A stretch of 41,112 bases of DNA from contig JBBRVP010000030.1 of NCBI GenBank assembly GCA_038246785.1, positions 1 to 41,112 of the forward strand. The letters run 5' to 3'. The notes under the pieces are model-generated. The model had not been told where the DNA came from and made no database searches. It worked only from the letters and a program-made list of their open reading frames with translations. Origin of the DNA: JBBRVP01 sp038246785. Lineage in GTDB: Bacteria; Actinomycetota; Actinomycetes; Jiangellales; Jiangellaceae. A program made the translations under genes and the position numbers. Shown here piece by piece: positions 9,359 through 16,768 of this stretch (position 1 is its first letter; the number at the start of each line of letters is the position of its first letter).

Positions 9359-11959
9359 ATGACCCAGGTGCTGCCGCCGGCGGCCGGAGTCGCACCGGGG
9401 ATGGACCCCGAGCGCCAGGCCCAGGTGGACGCGATGGTGGCGGAGGCCAAGGCGGCTGCGGAGGCCTTCCGGCAGCTGGACCAGGAGGCGGTCGACCGGA
9501 TCGTGGCCGCCATGGTGCGGGCGGGGTTGCGGGCCGCCCCCGACCTCGCGCGCGTGGCCGTCGAGGAGACCGGTTTCGGCGTCTTCGAGGACAAGGTCGT
9601 CAAGAACTACGTCGCCACGGAGTTCCTCGCCGACTACCTGGAGGGCAAGAAGTCGGTCGGCGTCATCGACGAGGACGTCGCGCGAAACATCACCTACGTC
9701 GCCGAGCCGATCGGCGTCGTCCTGGCGATCACGCCGATCACCAACCCCACGTCCACCGTGCTCTACAAAGCGATCGTGGCGGCCAAGACGCGCAACGCCG
9801 TGCTGTTCCGCCCGTCGCCCTTCGCCGTCCGCTGCGCCGACGAGTCCGCGCGCGTGCTGCGCGAGGCGGCGGAGGCGGCGGGCATGCCCAAGGGCGCCCT
9901 GCAGGTCATCCCGGATGCCGCCCACGAGGTGACGCACGCACTGTTCAAGCACCCCGACATCGACTTCATCTGGGTCACCGGCGGTCCCAAGATCGTCAAG
10001 CTGGCCAACCAGGCCGGCAAGCCGACGTTGTCCGTCGGTCCCGGCAACGCCCCCATCTACCTGCACAGCACCGCCGACTTGCGCGGCGCCGTGGTCGACG
10101 TCCTCATCTCCAAGACCTTCGACGCGTCGGTGATCTGCCCGGCCGAGCAGACGTGCATCGTCGACGACGAGATCTACGACGAATCGGTGGCGGAGTTCCA
10201 GCGCATGGGCGCGCACCTCATGACGCCCGAGCAGGTCGATGCCGTGGCCGAGTTCGCGTTCGGGTGCGGGGACAAGGTCAACCTGCAAGCCCTCGGCCAG
10301 CGCGCCCCCGAGCTGGCCCGGCGCGCCGGTTTCGAGGTCGAGCCGGAGGCCAAGGTGCTGCTGGCGCCGCTGCCCGCCGACCTCGACGAGCTGGCCGCGC
10401 ACCCCCTGGTGCAGGAGAAGCTCATGCCCGTGCTCGGCCTCGTCCGCGCCCCGTCGGAGCAGCGGGCCATCGACGTCGCCGTCCTCGTCACCGAGCACGG
10501 CGGTCTGGGACACACGTCGGCGATCTACGCCCGGGACCAGCGGGTGATCGACGCCTACTCCAAGGCGGTGCGCACGGGTCGCATTCTCGTCAACGCTCCC
10601 ACCGCGGTGGGCGCCCTCGGCGGGATCTACAACAACCTGACGCCGACGTTCTCCCTCGGCTGCGGGACTTGGGGAGGCACGAGCACCACGCACAACGTCA
10701 ACTACACCGACCTGCTCAACGTCAAGACGGTGTCGCGGCGCAAGACTCCGCCCCAGTGGTTCCGCGTCCCGTCCACGACGTTCTTCAACGCCGGGGCTCT
10801 GGAGAACCTCCGCGACCTGGATGCCGACACGGTCGTCGTCGTCACCGATGCGCTGTGCGAGCACCGTGGCGTCGTCGACGAGCTGCGCGGGCTGCTGCGC
10901 GCCCCGCACGTCCAGGTGTTCAGCGAGATCGAGCCGGAGCCGGACGCCGACGTGATCCGCCGCGGCGTGGCGATGCTCGACCGGGTCCACCCTGACCTGC
11001 TCGTGGCGGTCGGCGGCGGCTCGGTCATGGACGCAGCGAAGGTCATGCGGCTGCTCCACGAGCACCCGGAGGCCGACCTGGAGGAGCTGACGCTGCCGTT
11101 CCTCGACCCGCGCAAGCGCGTGGCGCCGTATCCGCGCGACCCGCACCGGGTACGCCTCGTCGCGATCCCCACCACGTCGGGCACCGGCTCCGAGGTCTCC
11201 CCGGCCGCCGTGGTGACCGTCGGCTCTCGCAAGGACACCCTGGTCGACTACTGGCTCGTGCCCGACATGGCGATCGTCGACCCGATGCTGACGGTGTCGA
11301 TGCCGCAGTCGGTGACCGCGGACAGCGGGGTGGATGCGCTCACCCACGCCTTGGAGGCGGCGGTGTCCATCTTCGCCTCGCCCTACACCGACGCGTTCTG
11401 CGTGCAGGCGGCCCGGCTCATCTTCGACGCCCTCCCGCGGGCATACGCCGACGGCGATGATCTCGAGGCGCGCACCGACATGGCCAACGCGGCGACGCTG
11501 GCGGGGCTGGCGTTCTCCAACGCCTTCGTCGGCATCAACCACGCGCTGGCGCACGCCACCGGTGCCCGCTTCAAGATCGCGCACGGTCGAGCCAACGGGA
11601 TCTTCCTGCCGCACGTGCTGCGCTACAACGCCTCGCTGCCGACGAAGTTCATGCCAGCACCGGGCTACTCGGCCTACGTCGCACCGGACAAGTACGCCCA
11701 GCTGGGAAAGATCGTCTTCGGTGGCCACACGCTCGAGGACGCGCGGGCCCGGCTGTTCGATGCGGTCGAGGAGCTGTTGGACCGGCTCGAGATGCCTCGT
11801 ACGCTGCGGGCCGCGGGCGTCAGCGAGGCGGACTTCGCCGAGGCGCTGCCCGACCTCGCCATGACGGCGTTCCAGGACCTCAGCAACCGGACCAACCCGC
11901 GTATGCCGATGATCGCCGAGATCACCGACTTGCTGGAGGCCGGTTTCGGCAAGGCGTGA
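9359..11959 (+). CDS. adhE: Bifunctional acetaldehyde-CoA/alcohol dehydrogenase
   Basis: This 866-residue protein has the AdhE fusion architecture. The N-terminal CoA-acylating aldehyde dehydrogenase (about 1-440) has the active Cys at residue 260 in SVICPAEQTC. The C-terminal iron-dependent alcohol dehydrogenase (about 460-866) has GGGSVMDAAK, TTSGTGSEV and the metal-binding series DALTHALE, NHALAHATG and HGRANG. It reduces acyl-CoA through aldehyde to alcohol with NADH and is normally fermentative, acting on acetyl-CoA; length is close to the usual 870-890. ATG 9359 was chosen because GGAGG lies 6 nt upstream and the N-terminus fits the family. The frame is open further upstream, but that stretch shows no similarity. 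In an otherwise ordinary actinobacterial chromosome, its place beside a lipid synthase is notable. Confidence 0.93.
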   Translation: MTQVLPPAAGVAPGMDPERQAQVDAMVAEAKAAAEAFRQLDQEAVDRIVAAMVRAGLRAAPDLARVAVEETGFGVFEDKVVKNYVATEFLADYLEGKKSVGVIDEDVARNITYVAEPIGVVLAITPITNPTSTVLYKAIVAAKTRNAVLFRPSPFAVRCADESARVLREAAEAAGMPKGALQVIPDAAHEVTHALFKHPDIDFIWVTGGPKIVKLANQAGKPTLSVGPGNAPIYLHSTADLRGAVVDVLISKTFDASVICPAEQTCIVDDEIYDESVAEFQRMGAHLMTPEQVDAVAEFAFGCGDKVNLQALGQRAPELARRAGFEVEPEAKVLLAPLPADLDELAAHPLVQEKLMPVLGLVRAPSEQRAIDVAVLVTEHGGLGHTSAIYARDQRVIDAYSKAVRTGRILVNAPTAVGALGGIYNNLTPTFSLGCGTWGGTSTTHNVNYTDLLNVKTVSRRKTPPQWFRVPSTTFFNAGALENLRDLDADTVVVVTDALCEHRGVVDELRGLLRAPHVQVFSEIEPEPDADVIRRGVAMLDRVHPDLLVAVGGGSVMDAAKVMRLLHEHPEADLEELTLPFLDPRKRVAPYPRDPHRVRLVAIPTTSGTGSEVSPAAVVTVGSRKDTLVDYWLVPDMAIVDPMLTVSMPQSVTADSGVDALTHALEAAVSIFASPYTDAFCVQAARLIFDALPRAYADGDDLEARTDMANAATLAGLAFSNAFVGINHALAHATGARFKIAHGRANGIFLPHVLRYNASLPTKFMPAPGYSAYVAPDKYAQLGKIVFGGHTLEDARARLFDAVEELLDRLEMPRTLRAAGVSEADFAEALPDLAMTAFQDLSNRTNPRMPMIAEITDLLEAGFGKA

Positions 11960-11977
11960 TCGGGCTGGCCCCCCTGC

Positions 11978-12427
11978 TCAGCGCTCGGCCTGCGGGCCCA
12001 GCACCGGCTTGAGGTCGAGGATGGGAGTGCCATCGAGCGCCTCGAGGGCGTCGACATGGACCCGTCGGCCCTCGACGTCCATCACCGCGACCCGGTGCAG
12101 CCCGATGGGGTTCGGCCGGTCCGGCGAGCGGGTGCTGAAGACGCCGGTCGGTGGGCGCGCGGCGTCCCCCCGCGGGTGCACGACCAGCACGTCCCGCTCG
12201 GCCCGGTCAAGCCAGGTCAGCACCAGGAGGTCCGTGCCTGCCTGCACGCCGAGCAGCCCGTCGACGAGGTCGGGGTGCAGGACCAGCCAGGCCTCGGGCG
12301 CGCCCTCGTCGGCCTGGCGGGGCGCTGCGGCCCGTTCGGTGAGTGTGGACTCCACAACGCCGATCGGACGCATGACGTACGACTGCGCCACGGGGGCCTC
12401 CGGGTGGCTGTGTGGGTGAGCCACCAT
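11978..12427 (-). CDS. trmO: tRNA (N6-threonylcarbamoyladenosine(37)-N6)-methyltransferase, TrmO/TsaA family
   Basis: This 149-residue protein matches the TsaA/TrmO beta-barrel family: YVMRPIGVVES at the N-terminus, LLVLTWLDRA, and the hallmark GVFSTRSPDRPNPIGL near residue 95, followed by LEALDGTPILDLKP. TrmO uses S-adenosylmethionine to methylate t6A37 in some tRNAs reading ACY codons. It is convergent with adhE (18-bp gap) and separated from the next minus-strand gene by 39 bp, so it may be the distal gene of that unit or stand alone. Some members are annotated only as TsaA-like, and SAM use is inferred from the family. Confidence 0.85.
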   Translation of the reverse strand: MVAHPHSHPEAPVAQSYVMRPIGVVESTLTERAAAPRQADEGAPEAWLVLHPDLVDGLLGVQAGTDLLVLTWLDRAERDVLVVHPRGDAARPPTGVFSTRSPDRPNPIGLHRVAVMDVEGRRVHVDALEALDGTPILDLKPVLGPQAER

Positions 12428-12466
12428 CCTGGCTCAGCGGCGGCGCCTCGTCGTACCCGAGCGCGC

Positions 12467-12763
12467 TCAGGCAAGGGACAGGAAGAGCTTCTCCAGCGTC
12501 CGGGTGTCCATCGCCTCGCCGCCGTTCGGGTCGGCGAGGCATTGCTTGAGCCCCCCGGCGACGATGGCGAAACCGGCCCGGTCCAGGGCGCGGCTGACGG
12601 CAGCCACCTGCGTGACGATGTCCTCGCAGCCGCGACCCTCCTCGATCATCCGGAGGATGCCGCCGATCTGGCCCTGCGCCCGGCGCAGCCGCTTGACGAC
12701 GGGCTCCAGCTGCTCTGGATCGAGTGCACCACGCGGCACCCCTCCTTCGTCGGTGGTTCTCAC
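12467..12763 (-). CDS. CsoR/RcnR-family repressor, CstR-like persulfide-sensor type
   Basis: This 98-residue all-helical DUF156 protein contains VKRLRRAQGQIGGILRMIEE. Two cysteines, C46 and C75, have the 29-residue spacing of CsoR C36/C65 and CstR C31/C60. The copper-site His, four residues before the second Cys in CsoR, is Gly71 here, so Cu(I) sensing is unlikely. A two-Cys, no-His pattern is that of CstR, which represses sulfur genes until persulfide links the cysteines. The divergent genes are rhodaneses and a TauE exporter, which supports that reading. The chosen start is GTG 12763, which overlaps a small upstream ORF (GTGA). The alternative GTG at 12739 lies too close to its GGAGG. Confidence 0.82.
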   Translation of the reverse strand: MRTTDEGGVPRGALDPEQLEPVVKRLRRAQGQIGGILRMIEEGRGCEDIVTQVAAVSRALDRAGFAIVAGGLKQCLADPNGGEAMDTRTLEKLFLSLA

Positions 12764-12834
12764 GCCGACCCTGTCCCGGTTGGCCGGGCCTGCTCGCCTG
12801 GCATGACGTCGACCATGATCTGCGGATCTCCCAC
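12760..12834 (-). CDS. Small ORF (24 aa) coupled to the CstR-like gene
   Basis: GTG 12834 follows a strong GGAAGGAG (complement of 12841-12848) by 6 nt and opens a 24-codon frame. It ends with a TGA that overlaps the GTG of the regulator gene by 4 bp. An upstream in-frame ATG (12858) would give 32 residues. I recognise no family. The ribosome-binding site here is much better than the one directly before the regulator, so this may be a leader peptide for translational coupling. Alternatively it may only be the regulator's displaced 5' end. Confidence 0.4.
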   Translation of the reverse strand: MGDPQIMVDVMPGEQARPTGTGSA

Positions 12835-12862
12835 GGCGTACTCCTTCCGGGACGACATATAG

Positions 12863-12876
12863 TACCCCCTGGGGTA
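12863..12876. promoter_or_regulatory. CsoR/CstR-type palindromic operator
   Basis: TACCCC-CT-GGGGTA is a perfect 6+2+6 palindrome in the divergent promoter region between the CstR-like regulator and the rhodanese operon. Known CsoR-family operators have this form: T/A flanks around a C tract and a G tract. It lies 26 bp before the rhodanese ATG and about 30 bp before the small minus-strand ORF, so one site could control both directions. Confidence 0.72.
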
Positions 12877-12901
12877 TCCGACACGAGAGGGAGCCGGAGC
12901 T

Positions 12902-13228
12902 ATGCGAGAGGTCGACCTGGCGACGTTCGCCCGGGCCCAGGAGGCAGGCGCGGTGGTGATCGACGTACGCGAGCCGATGGAGTACGTGATGGGCCACGTG
13001 CCGGACGCCCGGCTGCTGCCCATGGGCCGCGTCGCCGACTCCGTGGCCGAGCTGCCGCGCGAGGTTCCGGTCTACGTCATCTGCGCCACCGGCAATCGGA
13101 GCCTGACCGCAGCCGACTTCCTGGCCCGCGCCGGGGTCGACGCCTGGTCGGTCGCCGGTGGCACGACCGAGTGGGCCCGCAGCGGGCGCCCGATCGTCCG
13201 CGGCGGCGCGGCCGACGGGGCACGCTGA
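12902..13228 (+). CDS. Single-domain rhodanese (sulfurtransferase)
   Basis: This 108-residue rhodanese-fold protein has VIDVREPMEYVMGHVPDA near the N-terminus and the active loop CATGNRS, with the catalytic Cys about two thirds along and the Arg that binds the persulfide. Rhodaneses carry sulfane sulfur as a Cys persulfide and pass it to acceptors such as cyanide, thiols or sulfite. It is the first gene downstream of the CstR-like operator. Its TGA overlaps the next ATG by 1 nt (TGATG), so the series is read as one coupled operon. A role in low-level persulfide disposal is inferred from the context. Confidence 0.87.
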   Translation: MREVDLATFARAQEAGAVVIDVREPMEYVMGHVPDARLLPMGRVADSVAELPREVPVYVICATGNRSLTAADFLARAGVDAWSVAGGTTEWARSGRPIVRGGAADGAR

Positions 13229-13386
13229 TGGCCACGATCGTCCCAGTCGACACCCCCACCCTGGGCGACCGCGGCTACGTCGCCTACGACGGCGAGGTGG
13301 TGACCGGCGGACTGGCGCTGGCCCCGCGCACCGTCGCGACCGACCTCCCGCTGGTGGCCGCCGGGCCGGTCGCCGACGTGACATGA
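13228..13386 (+). pseudogene. Remnant of an MBL-fold persulfide dioxygenase (ETHE1-like)
   Basis: This 52-codon frame begins MATIVPVDTPTLGDRGYVA, the familiar N-terminus of actinobacterial metallo-beta-lactamase-fold (MBL) persulfide dioxygenases. It then jumps from YDGE to VTGGLALA. In the full enzymes the intervening 35 or so residues contain the VVDPQRD strand and the THIHNDH metal-binding motif, followed by several hundred more residues. All metal ligands are therefore gone and the enzyme cannot be active. ATG 13228 overlaps the rhodanese stop, and its own stop overlaps the next ATG (ATGA), so coupling survives. The comparison rests on remembered family sequences; a real small protein of this shape is less likely. 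Confidence 0.65.
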
Positions 13387-13658
13387 GTCTCGACCGCGTC
13401 CGGCGGCTGTTCGCCAAGCCGTACGGCAGCCTGCACGCAGCGCAGGCGCAGGCGCTCGTCGAGGGTGGTGCCCTCCGGCTCGACGTCCGCGAGCCGGCAG
13501 AGTGGCGGGCCGGGCACGCCCCGGGTGCGCGGCACGTGCCGCTGGGCGCGCTGCCCTGCCGGATGGGGGAGCCGCGCCGGGGTCGCTCCCTCGTCACCGT
13601 CTGCCGGTCCGGGCTGCCGGTGGTGGCCAAGGGCGGACGTCCGGGGCGCGTGGCCTAG
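13383..13658 (+). CDS. Truncated rhodanese-like protein with an internal deletion
   Basis: This 91-residue frame is a rhodanese up to the active loop: LRLDVREPAEWRAGHAPGARHVP, then VTVCRSG. It then goes directly to LPVVAKGGRPGRVA, which is the normal C-terminal tail of these proteins. The loop after CRSG and about 25-30 residues of the last helix and strand (the usual LAGG segment) are missing, so the catalytic Cys lacks its loop arginine. The frame is kept and the gene stays coupled to its neighbours. It could be a dying gene or a small sulfur carrier; lost activity is more likely. Confidence 0.65.
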   Translation: MSLDRVRRLFAKPYGSLHAAQAQALVEGGALRLDVREPAEWRAGHAPGARHVPLGALPCRMGEPRRGRSLVTVCRSGLPVVAKGGRPGRVA

Positions 13659-13661
13659 CCG

Positions 13662-14450
13662 ATGCTGCTCGCGGCGCCGGTCGGGCTGGTGATCGGGCTG
13701 GTCCTCGGGGCGCTCGGCGGCGGCGGCTCCGTGCTGACCGTCCCCGCCCTGGTCTACCTGCTCGGCCAGGACCCGCACGCCGCGACGACGGGCTCGCTGT
13801 TGGTCGTCGGGGTCTCGGCTGTGGCGGGCGTGGCCGCCCACGCGCGAGCCGGCGGGGTGCGCTTCGGTCAGGGCCTGGTCTTCGGCGTCATCGGCGCCGC
13901 GGGCGCGTACCTCGGATCGACCATGTCGCTACGGCTCGACCCGGCGCTGCTGCTCACCCTGTTCGCCGCACTGCTACTCGTCGTCGCGTCGGCGATGCTG
14001 GTAGGACAGCGGCGGTCGCAGCGGTCCCGGCCCACGGCGCCTGACCCCGCCGGGCCTACTGTCCGCTGGGGGCCCGGGCGGCTACTGCGCGTCGTCGTCG
14101 CCGCGAGCGTGGTGGGGCTGCTCACCGGAATCTTCGGGGTGGGCGGCGGCTTCGTGGTCGTCCCGGCCCTCGTGCTCGCGTTGGATTTCCCGATGAGGCT
14201 GGCCGTCGGCACGTCGCTGCTCGTCATCGCCGTCAACAGCGCCACCGCCCTGACGACCCGGCTGGCGCAGCCCATCGGGCTCGACTGGGGCCTACTGGCC
14301 GTCTTCACGAGCGTGGCCGTCGTCGGCACGGTAGTCGGAAGCCGGCTCGGCAACCGGATCCGGCCCGAGCGGCTGACGACCGCGTTCAGCGTGCTCCTCG
14401 TCGCCGTGGCGGTCTACACGGCTCTGCGCAGCGTGCCGCAGCTGGGCTGA
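13662..14450 (+). CDS. TauE/SafE-family sulfite/anion exporter
   Basis: This 262-residue hydrophobic protein has about eight membrane segments in two repeated halves. Each half opens with a glycine-rich motif: GLVLGALGGGGSVLTVPAL at the N-terminus and GIFGVGGGFVVVPALVLAL at about residue 150. This duplication is the TauE/SafE (PF01925) signature. Members export sulfite, sulfoacetate or related organosulfur anions. The ATG lies 3 bp after the preceding truncated rhodanese, so it is the last gene of the CstR-controlled sulfur operon, where export of sulfite made from persulfide would fit. The substrate is inferred from the neighbours. Confidence 0.88.
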   Translation: MLLAAPVGLVIGLVLGALGGGGSVLTVPALVYLLGQDPHAATTGSLLVVGVSAVAGVAAHARAGGVRFGQGLVFGVIGAAGAYLGSTMSLRLDPALLLTLFAALLLVVASAMLVGQRRSQRSRPTAPDPAGPTVRWGPGRLLRVVVAASVVGLLTGIFGVGGGFVVVPALVLALDFPMRLAVGTSLLVIAVNSATALTTRLAQPIGLDWGLLAVFTSVAVVGTVVGSRLGNRIRPERLTTAFSVLLVAVAVYTALRSVPQLG

Positions 14451-14492
14451 CCCGCGCCGTAGCATCCTCGCGGGAGCTCGGGAGGAGCCGCG

Positions 14493-14852
14493 ATGGACGG
14501 GCGCTGGCCGCGCCGGGTGTACGGCGTCGGCGAGGAACCGGATGCCCGCTTCACCCTCGCGAACGAGCGGACCTTCCTGGCCTGGATCCGCACCTCGCTG
14601 GCCCTGATGGCATCCGGGGTGGCGCTCGATGCGGTCGGCGTGCCCGACGACGACCGGCTGCGGACGTCGCTGGCGTTGCTGCTCGTGGTGCTCGGTACGA
14701 CCTGCGCGATCGCTGCCTTCGCACGGTGGATGCGCGCGGAGCAGGCGCTGCGCAGCGCCCGGCCGCTGCCCGGCCTGTCGTTGGGGTTGCTGCTCGTCGG
14801 CGGCTTGACGGTCGTGGGCGTCGTGGTCCTGCTCGCGGTCCTCGCGGGCTGA
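14493..14852 (+). CDS. DUF202 (YidH-like) inner-membrane protein
   Basis: This 119-residue protein opens with the DUF202 motif FTLANERTFLAWIRTSLALMASGVAL. Three hydrophobic segments follow, separated by short charged loops. The function of the family is not known. It starts 42 bp after the TauE gene and is followed 3 bp later by a second DUF202 gene, a pairing often seen in bacteria. The ATG has GGGAGGAG upstream. Confidence 0.82.
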   Translation: MDGRWPRRVYGVGEEPDARFTLANERTFLAWIRTSLALMASGVALDAVGVPDDDRLRTSLALLLVVLGTTCAIAAFARWMRAEQALRSARPLPGLSLGLLLVGGLTVVGVVVLLAVLAG

Positions 14853-14855
14853 CGA

Positions 14856-15170
14856 GTGGCCGGGTCCGCCGAGCCGGCGTACGTCGAGCGCACCGAGCTC
14901 GCCTGGACACGTACCGCGCTCGCGCTGCTCGCCGGCACGGCCGTGGTCGCCCGGCTGGCCGCCGGTCGGGCCGCCCCGCTCGCGGTGGCGACGGCGGCCC
15001 TCGGCATCCCCGCGGCGGCCTGGCTGCTGGCGGCGGCCGGCCGTCGCGGGCGCCGCGACCCGGTCGGGATGCCAGCTCGGCCGCTGTCCGATGGGCGGCT
15101 GCCGTTCGGCGTGGCCGCGCTGACGGCGCTGCTCGGTGTGGCGGAAATCTGCGCGGCCCTGCTGCGCTGA
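14856..15170 (+). CDS. Second DUF202 membrane protein
   Basis: This 104-residue protein has VERTELAWTRTALALLAGTAVVARL, the shorter version of the DUF202 signature. Its predicted three membrane helices end with EICAALLR. It begins at GTG three bases after the first DUF202 stop, so the two are probably co-expressed and may form a hetero-oligomer. It is convergent with the MFS gene, separated by only 10 bp. Function unknown. Confidence 0.78.
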   Translation: MAGSAEPAYVERTELAWTRTALALLAGTAVVARLAAGRAAPLAVATAALGIPAAAWLLAAAGRRGRRDPVGMPARPLSDGRLPFGVAALTALLGVAEICAALLR

Positions 15171-15180
15171 GATCGTCGGC

Positions 15181-16728
15181 TCAGCCGGCGGCCGCCGCCG
15201 CCGGCTCGGCGGGCAGGTCGTCCTTCTTGGCACTGATGAAGGTCGCCGCGACGACCAGTGCTGCCAGCAGCAGCATGGAGCCCCAGAAGAACGCCACCGC
15301 GTAGCCATGGACGAGCGCCTCCGGCGGAGGCTGCAGCCCGTACGGCGTCTGCACCGGCGTGAGCCGGTCGGCCACCATGATGCCGGTGACCGCCGATGCG
15401 TAGAGCGTGTTGAGCAGGGCGGTGCCCAGCGAGCCGCCGATCTGCTGCGCGGTGTTGAGCACCGCGCTCGCGACGCCTGCGTCGTGTCCGCCCACCCCGA
15501 CGAGAGCCGTGCTGGCCGCGGGGATGAACACCCCGGCCATGCCCGCGCTCATGACGAGCAGCGCAGGCAGCACGTGCGTGGCGTAGCTGGTGGTCGGCGA
15601 GATCTGGGTCAGCCAGAGCATGCCGGCCGTCGCCATGACCAGGCCCCCCACCATAAGCGGGCGCGGACCCAGCCCAGGCAGCAGCCGGGCGACGATTCCG
15701 GCCGTGAGGATGATGCCGACGCTGAACGGCAGGAACGCGAAGCCCGACCGCAGGGCGCTGTAGCCCAGCACGGCCTGGAAGTAGTAGGTGAGGAACAGGA
15801 ACATCGCGAACAGCCCGGCCCCGACGAGAAGGAAGACGAGGTAGGAGCCACCCCGGTTGCGGTCGAGCAGGATGCGCATCGGCAGCAGCGGCGTGTGTAC
15901 GTGCTGCTCGACGACGACGAACGCGGCCAGCAGGATGACGGAGGCGCCCAGCAACGCCAGCGTCCTCGGGTCCGTCCATCCCACGTCTTGCTTGGCCGCC
16001 TCGGTGAAGCCGTAGACCAGCGACAGCAACCCGAGGGTGGCCAGAATGGCGCCGGGCACGTCGTAGCGGGTGTCGCCGTGGGCCTTGCTCTCGCGCAGGA
16101 TCGGGATCGCGAAGGCCGCCGTCAGCAGAGCGATCGGCACGTTGACGCCGAGGCACCACCGCCACGAGAAGTACTCGGTGAGCACGCCGCCGAGCAGCAG
16201 GCCGATCGCAGCTCCGCCGCCGGCGATCGCCCCGAACACGCCGAAGGCTTGCGCGCGATCCTTGGCCTCGGTGAACGTCACCGTGATCAGCGACAGCGCC
16301 GCGGGGGCAAGCAGCGCGCCGAACGCACCCTGCAGCGCTCGGGCGGCGAACAGCAGCTCGGCGTTGGCCGCCAACCCGCCCAGCGCCGAGGCGCCGGCGA
16401 ATCCGAGCAGGCCGATGAGGAACGTGCGCTTGCGGCCGGTGTAGTCGGCGATGCGACCGCCCAGCAGCAGCAGCCCGCCGAAGGCCAGCGTGTAGGCCGT
16501 GATGACCCACTGCCGGTCGGCGTCGCTGATGCCGAGGTCGCGCTGGGCGGAGGGCAGCGCGATGTTCACGATCGAGGCATCGAGGATGACCATGAGCTGG
16601 GCCGCGCCGATGACGGCGAGGGCAGCCCAGCGGCGGCCGGTGTGCGGTGCGGCCGGGTCGACGATCGCTTCTGGGTCGGCCAGGTCGGCTGCCTCGTCGG
16701 CGGGCTCCGGCAGGGCGGGATCGGACAC
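15181..16728 (-). CDS. MFS drug efflux transporter, DHA2/EmrB-QacA type
   Basis: This 515-residue protein has about 14 membrane spans. It carries the family motif C region and LDASIVNIALPSAQRDLGIS near the first helix, WVITAYTLAFGGLLLLGGRIADYTGRKR (motifs D1 and A), and ARALQGAFGALLAPAALSLI. These are marks of drug:proton antiporters of the 14-TMS DHA2 family. It starts at GTG 16728, 40 bp after the TetR gene on the same strand, which suggests that regulator controls it. The exported compound cannot be predicted. Confidence 0.9.
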   Translation of the reverse strand: MSDPALPEPADEAADLADPEAIVDPAAPHTGRRWAALAVIGAAQLMVILDASIVNIALPSAQRDLGISDADRQWVITAYTLAFGGLLLLGGRIADYTGRKRTFLIGLLGFAGASALGGLAANAELLFAARALQGAFGALLAPAALSLITVTFTEAKDRAQAFGVFGAIAGGGAAIGLLLGGVLTEYFSWRWCLGVNVPIALLTAAFAIPILRESKAHGDTRYDVPGAILATLGLLSLVYGFTEAAKQDVGWTDPRTLALLGASVILLAAFVVVEQHVHTPLLPMRILLDRNRGGSYLVFLLVGAGLFAMFLFLTYYFQAVLGYSALRSGFAFLPFSVGIILTAGIVARLLPGLGPRPLMVGGLVMATAGMLWLTQISPTTSYATHVLPALLVMSAGMAGVFIPAASTALVGVGGHDAGVASAVLNTAQQIGGSLGTALLNTLYASAVTGIMVADRLTPVQTPYGLQPPPEALVHGYAVAFFWGSMLLLAALVVAATFISAKKDDLPAEPAAAAAG

Positions 16729-16768
16729 GGCGGGGACCTCTCGGGCTCAGGGGGCAGGCAGACGTGCG

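Noticed and set aside
12467..12763. Copper-sensing CsoR
   Set aside because: The His ligand of the Cys-His-Cys copper site is Gly, and no copper ATPase or chaperone gene is near. The neighbours are sulfur genes.
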